This document shows, piece after piece, positions 37,590 through 46,624 of a DNA stretch of 64,000 nucleotides; position 1 is the stretch's first letter; every line of letters begins with the position of its first letter. The DNA is from Pigmentiphaga humi (GTDB taxonomy: Bacteria > Pseudomonadota > Gammaproteobacteria > Burkholderiales > Burkholderiaceae_B). Position numbers and translations under genes: made by a program. The stretch lies in contig NZ_UWPJ01000017.1 of the NCBI RefSeq assembly GCF_900606115.1, positions 238,606 through 302,605 of the forward strand. Direction: 5' to 3'. The notes beneath the pieces are model-generated. The model was not told the origin of the DNA and did not search any database. It saw only the letters and a list, made by a program, of their open reading frames with translations.

Positions 37590-38258
37590 ATGGGAACGCA
37601 GATCGAACTGACCGCCGCTGACGGCGCCACTATCTCCGCCTACCGCGCCGACCCCGCCGGTAAGCCGCGCGGCGGCATCATCGTGTGCCAGGAAATCTTC
37701 GGCGTGAACTCGCACATCCGCAGCGTGTGCGACCGCTATGCGCAAGAAGGCTACCTGGCCATCGCGCCGGCGTTTTTCGACCGCGTGCAGCCGGACGTGC
37801 AGCTCGGCTATACGCCTGACGACGTCGCCAAGGGCAAGGAAGTGATGCAGAAGGTCACGATCGACGACGCCCTGAAGGACGTCGCCGCCGCTGCCGCCGT
37901 CGCCAGCGAAGCCGGCAAGGTCGGCATCGTGGGCTATTGCTGGGGCGGCACGGTGGCCTGGGCCGCCGCCTCGCGCCTGGATGGCCTGTCGGCCTCGGTG
38001 CCCTACTACGGCGGCGGCATCGCCGCGATCGCGGACCAGACGCCGCGCATCCCGACCATCGCCCACTTCGGCGAGCACGACCACTCCATCCCCATGTCGG
38101 ACGTGGAAAAGGTCCGCGCCGCGCAGCCCGGCGTGACCATCTACACCTACCCCGTCGGCCATGGCTTCAACTGCGAACAGCGTGGTTCCTTCGACCAGGC
38201 CGCCGCCGATCTCGCGCTCTCGCGCACGCTCGAGCTGCTGCACAAGCACGTAGGCTGA
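37590..38258 (+). CDS. Dienelactone hydrolase family protein
   Basis: This 222-residue alpha/beta hydrolase has a cysteine nucleophile (C117 in GIVGYCWGGTVAW), an Asp in GEHDHSIP and a His in YPVGHGFNC, the Cys-Asp-His triad of dienelactone hydrolases. The N-terminus IELTAADGATISAYRADPAG and RGGIIVCQEIFGVNSHIRSV are typical. It lacks chlorocatechol genes nearby, so it is likely a general carboxymethylenebutenolidase-like enzyme of unknown substrate. It starts at the ATG at 37590 with AAGGGAA upstream, and a strong terminator follows. Confidence 0.9.
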   Translation: MGTQIELTAADGATISAYRADPAGKPRGGIIVCQEIFGVNSHIRSVCDRYAQEGYLAIAPAFFDRVQPDVQLGYTPDDVAKGKEVMQKVTIDDALKDVAAAAAVASEAGKVGIVGYCWGGTVAWAAASRLDGLSASVPYYGGGIAAIADQTPRIPTIAHFGEHDHSIPMSDVEKVRAAQPGVTIYTYPVGHGFNCEQRGSFDQAAADLALSRTLELLHKHVG

Positions 38259-38280
38259 TCGTCCGGTTTCCCGGATCGAA

Positions 38281-38321
38281 CGCCGCAGCGCACCGCAGTG
38301 CGCTGCGGCGTTTTGTTTTTT
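38281..38321 (+). terminator. Rho-independent terminator after the dienelactone hydrolase gene
   Basis: CGCCGCAGCGCAC (38281-38293) pairs with GTGCGCTGCGGCG (38298-38310) around a short CGCA loop. TTTTGTTTTTT follows directly. This is the clearest intrinsic terminator in the window. Confidence 0.85.
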
Positions 38322-38362
38322 CCGCGTGCCCGGCTATCTCGAGGCAGTGAACCGATGGGCGG

Positions 38363-38890
38363 TCATCCCGCCAGCGCCCTGCGGTTCCAGGGCATGCGCG
38401 TAAGCACGCGCGCCAGTCCGCAGAATCCCGACGCGCCTGCGAAAACGAGCCCTGTTCCCACGAAGCCCGAGAGCGCATGGAACCACGGCGAGACCGTGGC
38501 GCCCAGTACCGCGCCCAGCACGATCAGCGAGCCCGCGGTGATCTGCACCTGCCGTTGCAATTCCAAGGGTTGCGAGGCATCCGCAACGACGGGCAGTCCC
38601 GCTTTCTTCCAGGCGTCCAGCCCGCCTTCGAGCACATAGGCGTCGCAGGCGGCGCAGGCGTCCAGCGCTTGCGCATTCATCCGCGTCCGGTTGCCCGAGC
38701 GGCAATGGAAGATGACGGCCGAAGCGCCGTCGAGAGCCCGTCCGCCGCTCCGCAGGCGCTCCATGGGGACATGTCGCGCCTGCGCGATCCGCTCGCGCGC
38801 ATGCTCGTCCGCGGCGCGGATATCGACCAGAACGGCGCCCCGGTCCACGAGTTCACGGGCGGCCTGGGGAGAGATGGATTTCAGGGGCAT
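38363..38890 (-). CDS. ygaP: YgaP-like membrane rhodanese
   Basis: This 175-residue protein combines an N-terminal rhodanese domain (MPLKSISPQAARELVDRGAV; catalytic C63 in FHCRSGNRT) with a C-terminal two-helix membrane segment (LIVLGAVLGATV and FVGTGLVFAGASGFCGLAR) and an ending PWNRRALAG. The order, the active-site number and the tail all match E. coli YgaP, a membrane sulfurtransferase. It is encoded 19 bp after the ArsR-type regulator on the same strand, as in the E. coli ygaVP operon. The likely role is transfer or detoxification of sulfane sulfur at the inner membrane. Confidence 0.88.
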   Translation of the reverse strand: MPLKSISPQAARELVDRGAVLVDIRAADEHARERIAQARHVPMERLRSGGRALDGASAVIFHCRSGNRTRMNAQALDACAACDAYVLEGGLDAWKKAGLPVVADASQPLELQRQVQITAGSLIVLGAVLGATVSPWFHALSGFVGTGLVFAGASGFCGLARVLTRMPWNRRALAG

Positions 38891-38909
38891 GGTTACGGCC
38901 TTTGTAGGG

Positions 38910-39221
38910 TCATGGGCAAAAAATGGCCTTGAGCGTGGCGATGAGTTTGGCGACGTCCGGGTTGTCGATGCGGTAGTGAAGCGTCTGCGCTTCGCGCCGG
39001 AACGTCACCAGCCCTTCTTCGCGCATCCTGGCCAGATGCTGCGACAAGGCCGACTGGCTCAATGCCACGTTCTCGAGCAGGGCGCCGACCGTCATTTCCC
39101 CATATTCGATGAGAAGACAAAGAACGAGCAGCCGGTGCTCGTTGCCGACTGCCCGCAACATTGCCGCGGCCTTGGCCGCGCCGTCCTGCAGGAACTGCTG
39201 GTCTTTCTTGCGGAATGTCAT
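38910..39221 (-). CDS. ygaV: ArsR-family repressor, YgaV/BigR/SqrR-like
   Basis: This 103-residue winged-helix regulator has LLRAVGNEHRLLVLCLL (cut to its key parts: C35 in LLVLCLL), recognition helix LSQSALSQHLARMREEGLV and a C-terminal AIFCP with C102. In BigR/SqrR/YgaV proteins two Cys at these places form a di- or tetrasulfide bond on meeting sulfane sulfur and release DNA. Both are kept here. It is first of the regulator-rhodanese pair. A perfect 14-base palindrome lies just upstream of its start, the probable operator. Confidence 0.88.
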   Translation of the reverse strand: MTFRKKDQQFLQDGAAKAAAMLRAVGNEHRLLVLCLLIEYGEMTVGALLENVALSQSALSQHLARMREEGLVTFRREAQTLHYRIDNPDVAKLIATLKAIFCP

Positions 39222-39243
39222 GATTATTTCAATAAATTCTAAT

Positions 39244-39257
39244 TTAGATTAATCTAA
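39244..39257. promoter_or_regulatory. Operator-like palindrome upstream of the ygaV-like gene
   Basis: TTAGATTAATCTAA is a perfect 14-base palindrome in a strikingly AT-rich patch, 22 bases from the regulator start. On the minus strand it falls between TTGGTT and TAAATT hexamers spaced 17 bases apart, so bound repressor would sit inside the promoter. AT-rich palindromes of this type are usual for BigR/YgaV-type regulators. Confidence 0.65.
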
Positions 39258-39282
39258 TAAAAAAACCAAGCAAGAATTTTAA

Positions 39283-39420
39283 GACGGGGCCTTGCTGGCA
39301 CTGGGTTCCGTGGGCGCCGCGGCCGCCTTGTCCAAGGCCGGGGCCGCCCAGGCGGCGGACAGGACTGCAACCCGGGCGCGCATCGTCATCGCCGGCTCGA
39401 CCGTTTTTTCTACACCGTTG
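39283..39420 (+). pseudogene. Remnant of the N-terminal end of an exported flavoprotein (sulfide dehydrogenase/SQR-like)
   Basis: The plus strand reads LLALGSVGAAAALSKAGA, then AQAADRTATRARIVIAGS. That is a hydrophobic export signal followed by the first beta strand of a Rossmann FAD fold, as in flavocytochrome c sulfide dehydrogenase and related flavoproteins. The frame has no ATG (a TAA sits just before it). After IVIAGS the GxGxxG and the rest of the enzyme are missing, and the frame runs into unrelated sequence over the end of the EAL gene. It is divergent from the sulfur-responsive ygaV-like gene. I read it as a deletion relic. The assignment rests on about 45 residues. Confidence 0.45.
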
Positions 39421-39459
39421 CCGGCTGGGCGTCCCGGCGCTGCCGGCGGCAAGAAGGCG

Positions 39460-41409
39460 TCAAGACCGCGGAGTCGGCTCCGGAGTGAGAGGGGCCGTTT
39501 GCCTCTCGAGCGGCATGGGCGCATCTTCACCCAGCCACCGCTGCGCGAACTGCGCCGCGGACACGGGATGGGAGAACAGATAGCCTTGGCCGAGCCGGAA
39601 GCCCATGCGGCATAGCTCGACGCGCTGGGCTTCGGTTTCCACGCCTTCGACCAGCATGTCCAGATCGAGCGCGTTGCCCAGCAGGAAGATGGCGCGGCAC
39701 AGGTCGGCGCTGTCGCTGTCCCGTCCCAGGCCTTCGATGAAGGTCTTGTCGATCTTGAGGTAATCGACGGGCAGGTTCTTCAGGTAGCGGATATTGGAGT
39801 AGCCGGTGCCGAAGTCGTCCAAGGCGAGCTTGAAGCCCGCCTGCTTGATCCCGTGCAGCATGGCGAGGGCCGAGTCGGGATTGGACATGATCGCCGTCTC
39901 GGTCAATTCGAATTCGAGCAGCGAGGTCGGCAGGCCGTGCCGTGCCGCGCACAGGCGGGCCTTGTCGGGAAAGTCGGGGTCGAGCAATTGCTTGGAAGAC
40001 AGGTTGACCGCGACCGCGGGCACGTGCAGCCCCTGCGCCTTCCAGCCGGCGAGCTGGCGACAGGTTTCTTCCAGCACCCACAGCCCGAGCGGAATGATAA
40101 GGTCGGAGCTTTCCGCGGCCGCGATGAACTCGTCCGGCCCGATGTTGCCCAGGTCCGGCGACGACCAGCGGCACAGCGCCTCGACCGAGTGGAGCCGGCC
40201 GGTTTGCAGGCACACCTTGGGCTGGTAGGCCAGCCAGAGTTCGGCGCCGGTTTCGAGCGCGCGGGCCAGGCCCACTTCGAGCTTGAACTGGCGGATCGCC
40301 GGGACGGCGATGTCGTGGCTGTAGACCTGCATTTTGTTCTCGCCCAGAGCGACGGAGCGGGCGAGCGCCTGGTTGCTGTGCGCAATCAGCGCTTCGACGC
40401 TGTCGCCGTCGGCCGGCGCGGCGCTGACGCCGATGTTCAGGCCCAGGTGGACTTCGCCGCCATGCAGGGTGAAAGGCTTGCGGAATGCCTGGAAGATGGT
40501 TTCGGCAAGGCCGGAGGTTTCGTGCAGGTGTTCGACCGGCGTGTACAGGCAGAAAGTGATGTCGTCCAGCCGCGCGAGCGATGCCACGCCCAGGCTCTGG
40601 TTCAGGCGCCGGGCGGCGTCCAGCAGCAGGGCGTCCGTGTCGCTCGGTCCGAGGGCCGCCCGGACGCGCCGCATGCGCCGCAGCGAGATGGTCAGGATGG
40701 CCAGCTGATGGGTGGTTTCCCCAGGCAGGGCGCGCAGCGCCGCGCCCAGTTCCAGCCAGAAGCCGGTCCGGTTCAGCAGGCCGGTGGCGCTGTCCCGGAT
40801 CAGCATGGTCCGCATCAGGTCCTGCTGTTCGCCCAGCTTCTGGCCGAGGTTGGTGCGCTGTTCGATCACGATCAGCAAGCCGCCGGCGATGAGCGTGACG
40901 CAGAACTGCGAGGCCGGCATGGTCAGGAGCAGATGGGCCTGCAGGCCGGCGCTCCACAAGGCGAGGAACTGGTTGAGGGCGGTCCAGGCGCCAGCCAGCG
41001 CGAGGGCGCCGAACGATGCCGGACGGCCGGCGGGAAACAGGCCGGGAAGCAGGCGCACGATGGCGTAGACGCCCAGATAGGTGGAAACCATGACTGCCAC
41101 GCCGATGAGCGCGGTCGCGCCGCCCATCCAGAGCCGGGCCGCCACGCCGACGGCGAGCGCCACGGCGGCGGGAAGCCAGCCTCCGAACAGCACGGCCAGC
41201 GTCAGGATGGTGCCCCGCATGTCGACGAGGGTTCCGTCGCCCGGGCGCACCGAAGAGACGAGCGTCAGCCACATGGCGGCGCCGAACAGGATGGCCAGGT
41301 GGTACCGGCCGTTATCCCTGCCCGGCAGCCAGGCCCGCAGAGCGACGTAGCCGGCAGTCAGGGCGACAGGCGTCAATGCGGAGAGGAAAAAGGGGAGCAG
41401 TGTGTCCAT
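39460..41409 (-). CDS. Cyclic-di-GMP protein: 5TM sensor, degenerate GGDEF, EAL domain
   Basis: This is a 649-residue membrane protein. About five helices (residues 1-190, FFLSALTPVALTAGYVALRA; GTILTLAVLFGGWLPAAVAL) resemble the 5TMR-LytS type sensor. A GGDEF-like domain follows (about 225-385), but its signature reads RLDDITF, so cyclase activity is unlikely. The EAL domain (about 400-640) keeps VEALCRW, the Asp pair in LALDDFGTGYSNI and KIDKTFIEGL, so it is probably an active c-di-GMP phosphodiesterase. The ATG at 41409 is preferred to a TTG at 41442. Its 3' end lies against the flavoprotein remnant. Confidence 0.88.
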   Translation of the reverse strand: MDTLLPFFLSALTPVALTAGYVALRAWLPGRDNGRYHLAILFGAAMWLTLVSSVRPGDGTLVDMRGTILTLAVLFGGWLPAAVALAVGVAARLWMGGATALIGVAVMVSTYLGVYAIVRLLPGLFPAGRPASFGALALAGAWTALNQFLALWSAGLQAHLLLTMPASQFCVTLIAGGLLIVIEQRTNLGQKLGEQQDLMRTMLIRDSATGLLNRTGFWLELGAALRALPGETTHQLAILTISLRRMRRVRAALGPSDTDALLLDAARRLNQSLGVASLARLDDITFCLYTPVEHLHETSGLAETIFQAFRKPFTLHGGEVHLGLNIGVSAAPADGDSVEALIAHSNQALARSVALGENKMQVYSHDIAVPAIRQFKLEVGLARALETGAELWLAYQPKVCLQTGRLHSVEALCRWSSPDLGNIGPDEFIAAAESSDLIIPLGLWVLEETCRQLAGWKAQGLHVPAVAVNLSSKQLLDPDFPDKARLCAARHGLPTSLLEFELTETAIMSNPDSALAMLHGIKQAGFKLALDDFGTGYSNIRYLKNLPVDYLKIDKTFIEGLGRDSDSADLCRAIFLLGNALDLDMLVEGVETEAQRVELCRMGFRLGQGYLFSHPVSAAQFAQRWLGEDAPMPLERQTAPLTPEPTPRS

Positions 41410-41501
41410 AAATGGCAGTTCGTAGGCACGCTGCGACTGCAAGCCGCATGCCCGATAGTGCCACGCGCCAGGCCGGCGGCGCTACTTCTGGTTTGTGCGG
41501 A

Positions 41502-42473
41502 TCACACCGCCATCGGCGCCGTCAGCGGCGGGTGATGCCGGTAGCCCACCAGGGAGAAATCGCCCGGTTCCACTTTTTCCAGCCATTCCGGCTCGTATCG
41601 GCCGGTCTGCGCGTAGTCGGGAATGCGCTCGGACAAGGCCAACTGCGGCGCCGGGTAGGGCTCGCGCGCCAGTTGCTCGCGCAGCATGGACAGGTGGTTC
41701 TCGTAGATGTGCGCATCGCCGATGAAATAGCTGAACCAGCGCGGCCGGTAGCCGGTCAGGCGGCCCACCAGGTGCAGCAGCGCCGCGCCTTCGGTGAGGT
41801 TGAACGGCGTGCCCAGGCCGACGTCGTTCGAGCGGATGTACAGGCACAGCGAGATTTCGCCGGTCGACGCGTTGGGCAGGAACTGGTAGAGCAGGTGGCA
41901 GGGCGGCAGCGCCATTTCCTCGATCTGCGCCCAGTTCCAGCCGTGGAACAGGATGCGGCGGTCGGAAGGGTTCTGGTGGATGGTGTCCAGGCACTGGCGC
42001 AACTGGTCCACGGCCTTGTAGAGCAGCACCTTGGGCGCGCCGCCCTCGACGAATTCGGCGACGCGGGCGTAACCGCGCTGCCCGGCGTCGCGCAGTTGTT
42101 CCGCGGCGGCGGCATCCAGCACCTTGTAGGCCGGCCACTGGCGCCACTGTACGCCGTAGACGGGACCGAGGTCGTCGTCGCCGGTGCGATACGGGTTGGC
42201 CAGCCACTGCGCGTTCTCGTTGGCGTTCTGGTCCCAGACCTTGCAGCCCAGTTCGCGGAATTCCGCGGCGCTGCGCGACGCGCGCAGGAAGCCCACCAGT
42301 TCGCCTATGGCCGACTTGAACGCCAGCCGCTTGGTCGTGACCGCCGGGAAGCCCTGCTGCAGGTCGAAGCGCAGCGCGGCGCCGGGCATGCTGAGCGTGC
42401 GTATGCCCGTCCGGTTGGTCTGCCAGGATCCGGTGTCTAGGATGGCTTGGACGAGGTCTAGGTACTGTTTCAT
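41502..42473 (-). CDS. thyA: Thymidylate synthase
   Basis: This 323-residue enzyme methylates dUMP to dTMP with methylenetetrahydrofolate. Key parts are the N-terminal [20 protein letters not shown] and [18 protein letters not shown], the catalytic C192 in [12 protein letters not shown], the dUMP-binding [13 protein letters not shown] and [18 protein letters not shown], and the folate-site [10 protein letters not shown]. The C-terminus is APMAV. The length suits the long proteobacterial ThyA with an insertion. The ATG at 42473 was chosen to match the family N-terminus. An extension to 42572 adds unrelated Pro/Arg-rich residues. Confidence 0.96.
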   Translation of the reverse strand: MKQYLDLVQAILDTGSWQTNRTGIRTLSMPGAALRFDLQQGFPAVTTKRLAFKSAIGELVGFLRASRSAAEFRELGCKVWDQNANENAQWLANPYRTGDDDLGPVYGVQWRQWPAYKVLDAAAAEQLRDAGQRGYARVAEFVEGGAPKVLLYKAVDQLRQCLDTIHQNPSDRRILFHGWNWAQIEEMALPPCHLLYQFLPNASTGEISLCLYIRSNDVGLGTPFNLTEGAALLHLVGRLTGYRPRWFSYFIGDAHIYENHLSMLREQLAREPYPAPQLALSERIPDYAQTGRYEPEWLEKVEPGDFSLVGYRHHPPLTAPMAV

Positions 42474-42650
42474 GGGCGGGCCGGGAATTGCCGGCGGCCG
42501 GGCGGCCGGCAGGGACATGTGCCGGTCGATTATCGCATGGAGGCTGCCGGCGGGCCTGCCGCAGCGATTCATGCACGAATAGGGTGCGCATGAGTGGCTG
42601 GCACGGCTCCTGCATGCGATAGTGCGTCAGGCCGTTCTCCGTCATTTCCC

Positions 42651-44843
42651 ATGTCCGCATTCGCCTTGCCCGCTCTGCTGCGCCGTCTCTGGGCGCTCGA
42701 CCCCTTCGTCTACACCCTGCGCGTGTTCATCGCCCTGGCCGGCATCATGGCCTTGTGCTGGCAGCAGGAGCGGATGGACCTGGTCATTCCCGCCTTTCTG
42801 GGCGTCATTGCCTGCGCGCTGGCCGAAACGGACGACAACTGGCGGGGCCGGCTGCTGGCGCTGGCCGTGACGCTGGCATGTTTCGCGGTGGCCGCCATCG
42901 CGGTCAAGGCGCTGTTTCCGTATCCATGGCTGTTCCTCGCGGGCATGGTGGTATCGACTTTCTGGCTGACCATGCTGGGGGCCATAGGCGAACGCTATCG
43001 GGCGATCGGCTATGCGACCCTGATCCTCGCCATCTATACCACCATAGGCGTCGAGCAAAGCCGCGGCCATGGCGGCTTCTGGCACGAGCCGGCGCTGCTG
43101 ATGGCCGGGGCGGCCTGGTACGGCGCGCTGTCGGTGCTGTGGGCCGCGGTGTTCGTGCACCAGCCCGTGCAGCAGCGGCTGGCGGGGCTGTATGCGGTGC
43201 TGGGCGATTACCTGGTGCGCAAGGCCTCGCTGTTCGAGCCGGTGCGCGGCGTGGACCTGGAGGCCCGCCGGCTGGCGCTGGCCCAGCTCAATAGCAAGGT
43301 GGTGGCCGCGCTCAATGCCGCCAAGGAAAGCATCTTCAGCAGGCTGGGCCAGAGCAGGCCGGGCCGCAAGACCGCGCGCTACCTGCGCCTGTATTTCATC
43401 GCCCAGGACGTGCACGAACGCGCGAGTTCCTCGCACTATCCGTACAACGAGCTGGCCGAGGCGTTTTTCCATAGCGACATCCTGTTCCGCTGCCAGCGCC
43501 TGCTGGAACTGCAGGGGCAGGCCTGCCGCCGGCTGGCGCGCGCGATCCGGCTGCGCCGGCCGTTCGACGCGGGCGACGCGTCGCGGCAGGCGCGCGCCGA
43601 CCTGGATGCCTCGCTCGATTACCTGCGCCGCCAGAGCCGTCCGGAGTGGTCCGGCCTGCTGCGCTCGGTGGCGGCGCTGTCGGGCAACCTGGCCGAACTG
43701 GACCGCCGTCTCGGCCAGGCCAGCAATCCCGACAAGCTGGACGAGCAGCAGCAGGACAACAGCCTGTTCGACCGGTCGCCGCAATCGCTGGGTGAGGCGA
43801 TCGACCGCGTGCGCCTGCAGCTGACGCCCGGCGCGCCCGTATTCCGCTACGCCGTGCGGCTGACACTGGCCCTGGCGGCCGGTTACGGCATGCTGCACCT
43901 GGTGCATCCCGACCAAGGCTATTGGATCGTGCTGACCACGCTGTTCGTCTGCGCGCCCAGCTACGGCGCCACCCGGACCAGGCTGGTGCAGCGCGTGCTG
44001 GGCACCGTGCTGGGCCTGGTCGTCGGCTGGGTGGTTTTCAAGCTGTTCTCAAGCCTGATGGTGCAGGCGCTGATCGCGGTGCTGGCCGGCGTGGTGTTTT
44101 TCGCCACCCGCTCGACGCGCTACATGATAGGGACGGCGGCCATTACCGTGCTGGTGCTGCTGTGCTTCAACCAGATCGGCAACGGCTACGACCTCTTCGT
44201 GCCGCGCCTGGTCGATACCGTGCTCGGCGCGCTGATCGCCGGCCTGGCCGTGATGGTGGTGCTGCCCGACTGGCAGGGCCGCCAGCTCGACCAGGTGGCG
44301 GCCAAGGCGCTCGCGGCCAACAGCCGCTACCTGCGCGAGATCATGATCCAGTATGAAACCGGCAAGCGCGACGACCTCGCCTACAGGCTGGCGCGGCGCA
44401 ATGCCCACAACGCCGACGCGGCGTTCTCGATGGCGATGTCCAACATGCTGGCCGAGCCGGGCCACTTCCGCCGCGATGCCGACGCCGGCCTGCGCTTCCT
44501 GACTTTGTCGCACACGCTGCTGAACTACCTCTCGGGCCTGGGCGCGCATCGCGAGAATCTGTCCGACCACGCCAGCGACGACCAGATCGCGCGCATGACG
44601 ATGGGCGTGATCCACGCGCTGGACGCCATCGCCTCCGGCCTGGCGCGGCGCGCCCCGCTGGATGCCGAGAGCCGGGAGGAAGCGGCGCTGGCGCAGGCGA
44701 TCGCCCAGTTGCCGGAAGACGATGCCGACGACGGCCATCGCCTGGTGCTGACGCAGCTCGCCCTGATCGGCCGGCTGCTGGCGCCCTTGCGCAAGGCGGC
44801 CAGTACCCTGCTCAGGCGCGACCGCGGCGCCGAGGGCGGTTAG
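42651..44843 (+). CDS. YccS/FUSC-family inner-membrane protein
   Basis: This is a 730-residue protein with two blocks of about six helices (residues 15-180 and 400-540), each followed by a cytoplasmic helical region. This is the duplicated layout of the YccS/YhfK and fusaric-acid-resistance (FUSC) families. Visible parts are LRVFIALAGIMALCWQQERM, FLGVIACALAETDDNWRGRL and a second-half YWIVLTTLFVCAPSYGATR, then VLGTVLGLVVGW. Such proteins are tied to export of aromatic acids or envelope functions, but no substrate is known for YccS. Its last four bases overlap the convergent gamma-glutamyltransferase gene. Confidence 0.88.
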   Translation: MSAFALPALLRRLWALDPFVYTLRVFIALAGIMALCWQQERMDLVIPAFLGVIACALAETDDNWRGRLLALAVTLACFAVAAIAVKALFPYPWLFLAGMVVSTFWLTMLGAIGERYRAIGYATLILAIYTTIGVEQSRGHGGFWHEPALLMAGAAWYGALSVLWAAVFVHQPVQQRLAGLYAVLGDYLVRKASLFEPVRGVDLEARRLALAQLNSKVVAALNAAKESIFSRLGQSRPGRKTARYLRLYFIAQDVHERASSSHYPYNELAEAFFHSDILFRCQRLLELQGQACRRLARAIRLRRPFDAGDASRQARADLDASLDYLRRQSRPEWSGLLRSVAALSGNLAELDRRLGQASNPDKLDEQQQDNSLFDRSPQSLGEAIDRVRLQLTPGAPVFRYAVRLTLALAAGYGMLHLVHPDQGYWIVLTTLFVCAPSYGATRTRLVQRVLGTVLGLVVGWVVFKLFSSLMVQALIAVLAGVVFFATRSTRYMIGTAAITVLVLLCFNQIGNGYDLFVPRLVDTVLGALIAGLAVMVVLPDWQGRQLDQVAAKALAANSRYLREIMIQYETGKRDDLAYRLARRNAHNADAAFSMAMSNMLAEPGHFRRDADAGLRFLTLSHTLLNYLSGLGAHRENLSDHASDDQIARMTMGVIHALDAIASGLARRAPLDAESREEAALAQAIAQLPEDDADDGHRLVLTQLALIGRLLAPLRKAASTLLRRDRGAEGG

Positions 44844-46426
44844 AAGCCCGCCGCCTGGCCGTCGCGGCGCGAGTCCGAGGCGGCGATATAGCCTTCCTGG
44901 CTGCGGTAGATCAACTGGGCCGTGCCGAAATCCAGGCTGTGGCGCGGCGCGACCTCGACTTCATGGCCCAGTTCGCGCAGCGCCGCCACGACCGCGGGCG
45001 GCGTGTGCGACTCCAGCTTGACCGCCCCGCCTTCGATCCGGAAGCGCGGCGCGTCGCTCATGGCCTGTGGGTTCTGCCGGTAGGCGCCCAGCCGCACCAT
45101 CATCTGCACGTGGCCCTGGGCCTGCATCGAACCGCCCATGACGCCGAAGGCCATCAGCGGCGCGCCGTCGCGCGTGACGAAGCCGGGGATGATGGTGTGC
45201 AGCGGCCTCTTGGACGGGCCCACGTGGTTGACGTGGCCGGGAACCAGGCTGAAGCCGAAGCCGCGGTTGTGCAGCGAGATGCCGGTGCCCGGGACGACCA
45301 CGCCCGAACCGAAGCCCTGGTAATTGGATTGGATGAAGGACACCATCATGCCGGAGGCGTCGGCGGCGGCGAGGTAGACCGTTCCGCCCACGCCCGGCGT
45401 GCCGGCGGCCGGCGACGAAGCGCGGGCGGGATCGATCAGCGCGGCGCGCTGCGCCAGGTAGGCGGGGTCCAGCAGGGCGGCGGCGGTCTGGCGCATCGTG
45501 ACCGGATCCGAGATGTGCTCGTGCAGGTCGGCGAAGGCCAGTTTCATCGCCTCGACCATGGCGTGGTACATCGCCGGGCTGTCCAGGCCCATGCCTTCCA
45601 GGTCCAGCCGTTCCAGCATGCCCAGCGCCGACAGCGCCGCGATGCCCTGGCCGCTGGGCGGGATCTCGTGCAGCGTATAGCCGCGGAAATCCTGGCGCAG
45701 CGGCTCGACCCACTCGGCCTGGTGCGCGTCCAGGTCGGCCAGCGTGAGCGTGCCGCCGCTCCGGCGCGCGAAATCGACGATGGCCTGCGCCAGTTCGCCG
45801 CGGTAGAAGCTTTCGCCGCGGCTGCTGGCGATGCTGCGCAGCGTCTCGGCCTGCTCGGGAAAGCGCCAGCGCTCGCCCGGCTGCGGGGTGCGCCCGTCGC
45901 GGAAGAAAGCCTGGGCGAAACCGGGTTCGCCGGCCAGCTTGGGCGCCTGTGCCGCCCACAGGCTCGCGATGTGCGGCGTGACCTGGAAGCCGTCGCGCGC
46001 ATAGCCGATCGCCGGTTCGAAGAGCCGCTCGAACGGCAGCTTGCCGAAACGTTCGGACAGCGCGCGCCAGCCGGCGATCTGGCCGGGCACGGTGACCGCA
46101 TCCCAGCCGGTGGCGGGCATGGCGGTCTTGCCGCGGAAATGATCGGGCGTCCAGGCCGCCGGCGAGCGGCCGCTGGCGTTGAGGCCGTGCAGGGCGCCGT
46201 CTTCCCAGACCAGCGCGAACAGGTCGCCGCCGATTCCGTTCATGACCGGTTCGACCACGGTCAGCGCGATGGCGGCGGCCAGCGCGGCATCGACGGCGTT
46301 GCCGCCTTCATAGAGCATGCGCACGCCGGCCTGCGAGGCCAGCGGCTGGCTGGTGCTGACGGCATTGGCCGCCAGCAGCGGCATCTTCTGCGAAGGGTAG
46401 GGGAAGTTCCAGTCGAAGGGCAGCAT
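44840..46426 (-). CDS. ggt: Gamma-glutamyltransferase
   Basis: This 528-residue Ntn-hydrolase precursor cleaves or transfers gamma-glutamyl groups. The N-terminal part has GVRMLYEGGNAVDAALAAAI and NGIGGDLFALVW, and a substrate-binding Arg region (NASGRSPAAW) follows. Self-cleavage would occur before the nucleophile T349 in GVGGTVYLAAADASG; the motif is TVYLAAAD where many family members have TTHFSVVD. No clear signal peptide precedes MLPFDWNFPYPSQ, so this is likely a cytosolic GgtA/YwrD-like member. Transfer activity on glutathione is not certain. Confidence 0.88.
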   Translation of the reverse strand: MLPFDWNFPYPSQKMPLLAANAVSTSQPLASQAGVRMLYEGGNAVDAALAAAIALTVVEPVMNGIGGDLFALVWEDGALHGLNASGRSPAAWTPDHFRGKTAMPATGWDAVTVPGQIAGWRALSERFGKLPFERLFEPAIGYARDGFQVTPHIASLWAAQAPKLAGEPGFAQAFFRDGRTPQPGERWRFPEQAETLRSIASSRGESFYRGELAQAIVDFARRSGGTLTLADLDAHQAEWVEPLRQDFRGYTLHEIPPSGQGIAALSALGMLERLDLEGMGLDSPAMYHAMVEAMKLAFADLHEHISDPVTMRQTAAALLDPAYLAQRAALIDPARASSPAAGTPGVGGTVYLAAADASGMMVSFIQSNYQGFGSGVVVPGTGISLHNRGFGFSLVPGHVNHVGPSKRPLHTIIPGFVTRDGAPLMAFGVMGGSMQAQGHVQMMVRLGAYRQNPQAMSDAPRFRIEGGAVKLESHTPPAVVAALRELGHEVEVAPRHSLDFGTAQLIYRSQEGYIAASDSRRDGQAAGF

Positions 46427-46549
46427 GGCAGGCAGGCGGCTGTCGCCGTCATGGTCGGGATGGGACAAGCATAACAACAAGGCGGGGCGGCGCCGCGCCG
46501 CAGCGCGGGAGCGCCCGTCCGCGCCATGGCCGCGCGCGGGGGCGTCCAC

Positions 46550-46555
46550 TACAAT
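46550..46555 (+). promoter_or_regulatory. Candidate -10 box for the Bug gene at 46625
   Basis: TACAAT lies 69 bases upstream of the ATG in the 198 bp divergent spacer with ggt. No consensus -35 is seen. Confidence 0.35.
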
Positions 46556-46624
46556 AGCGCCATCCGCAGGCCGCGACAGCGCGCCGTTTCGCCGCGCGGG
46601 GCGCGGCTCCTACGATCCATCGCC

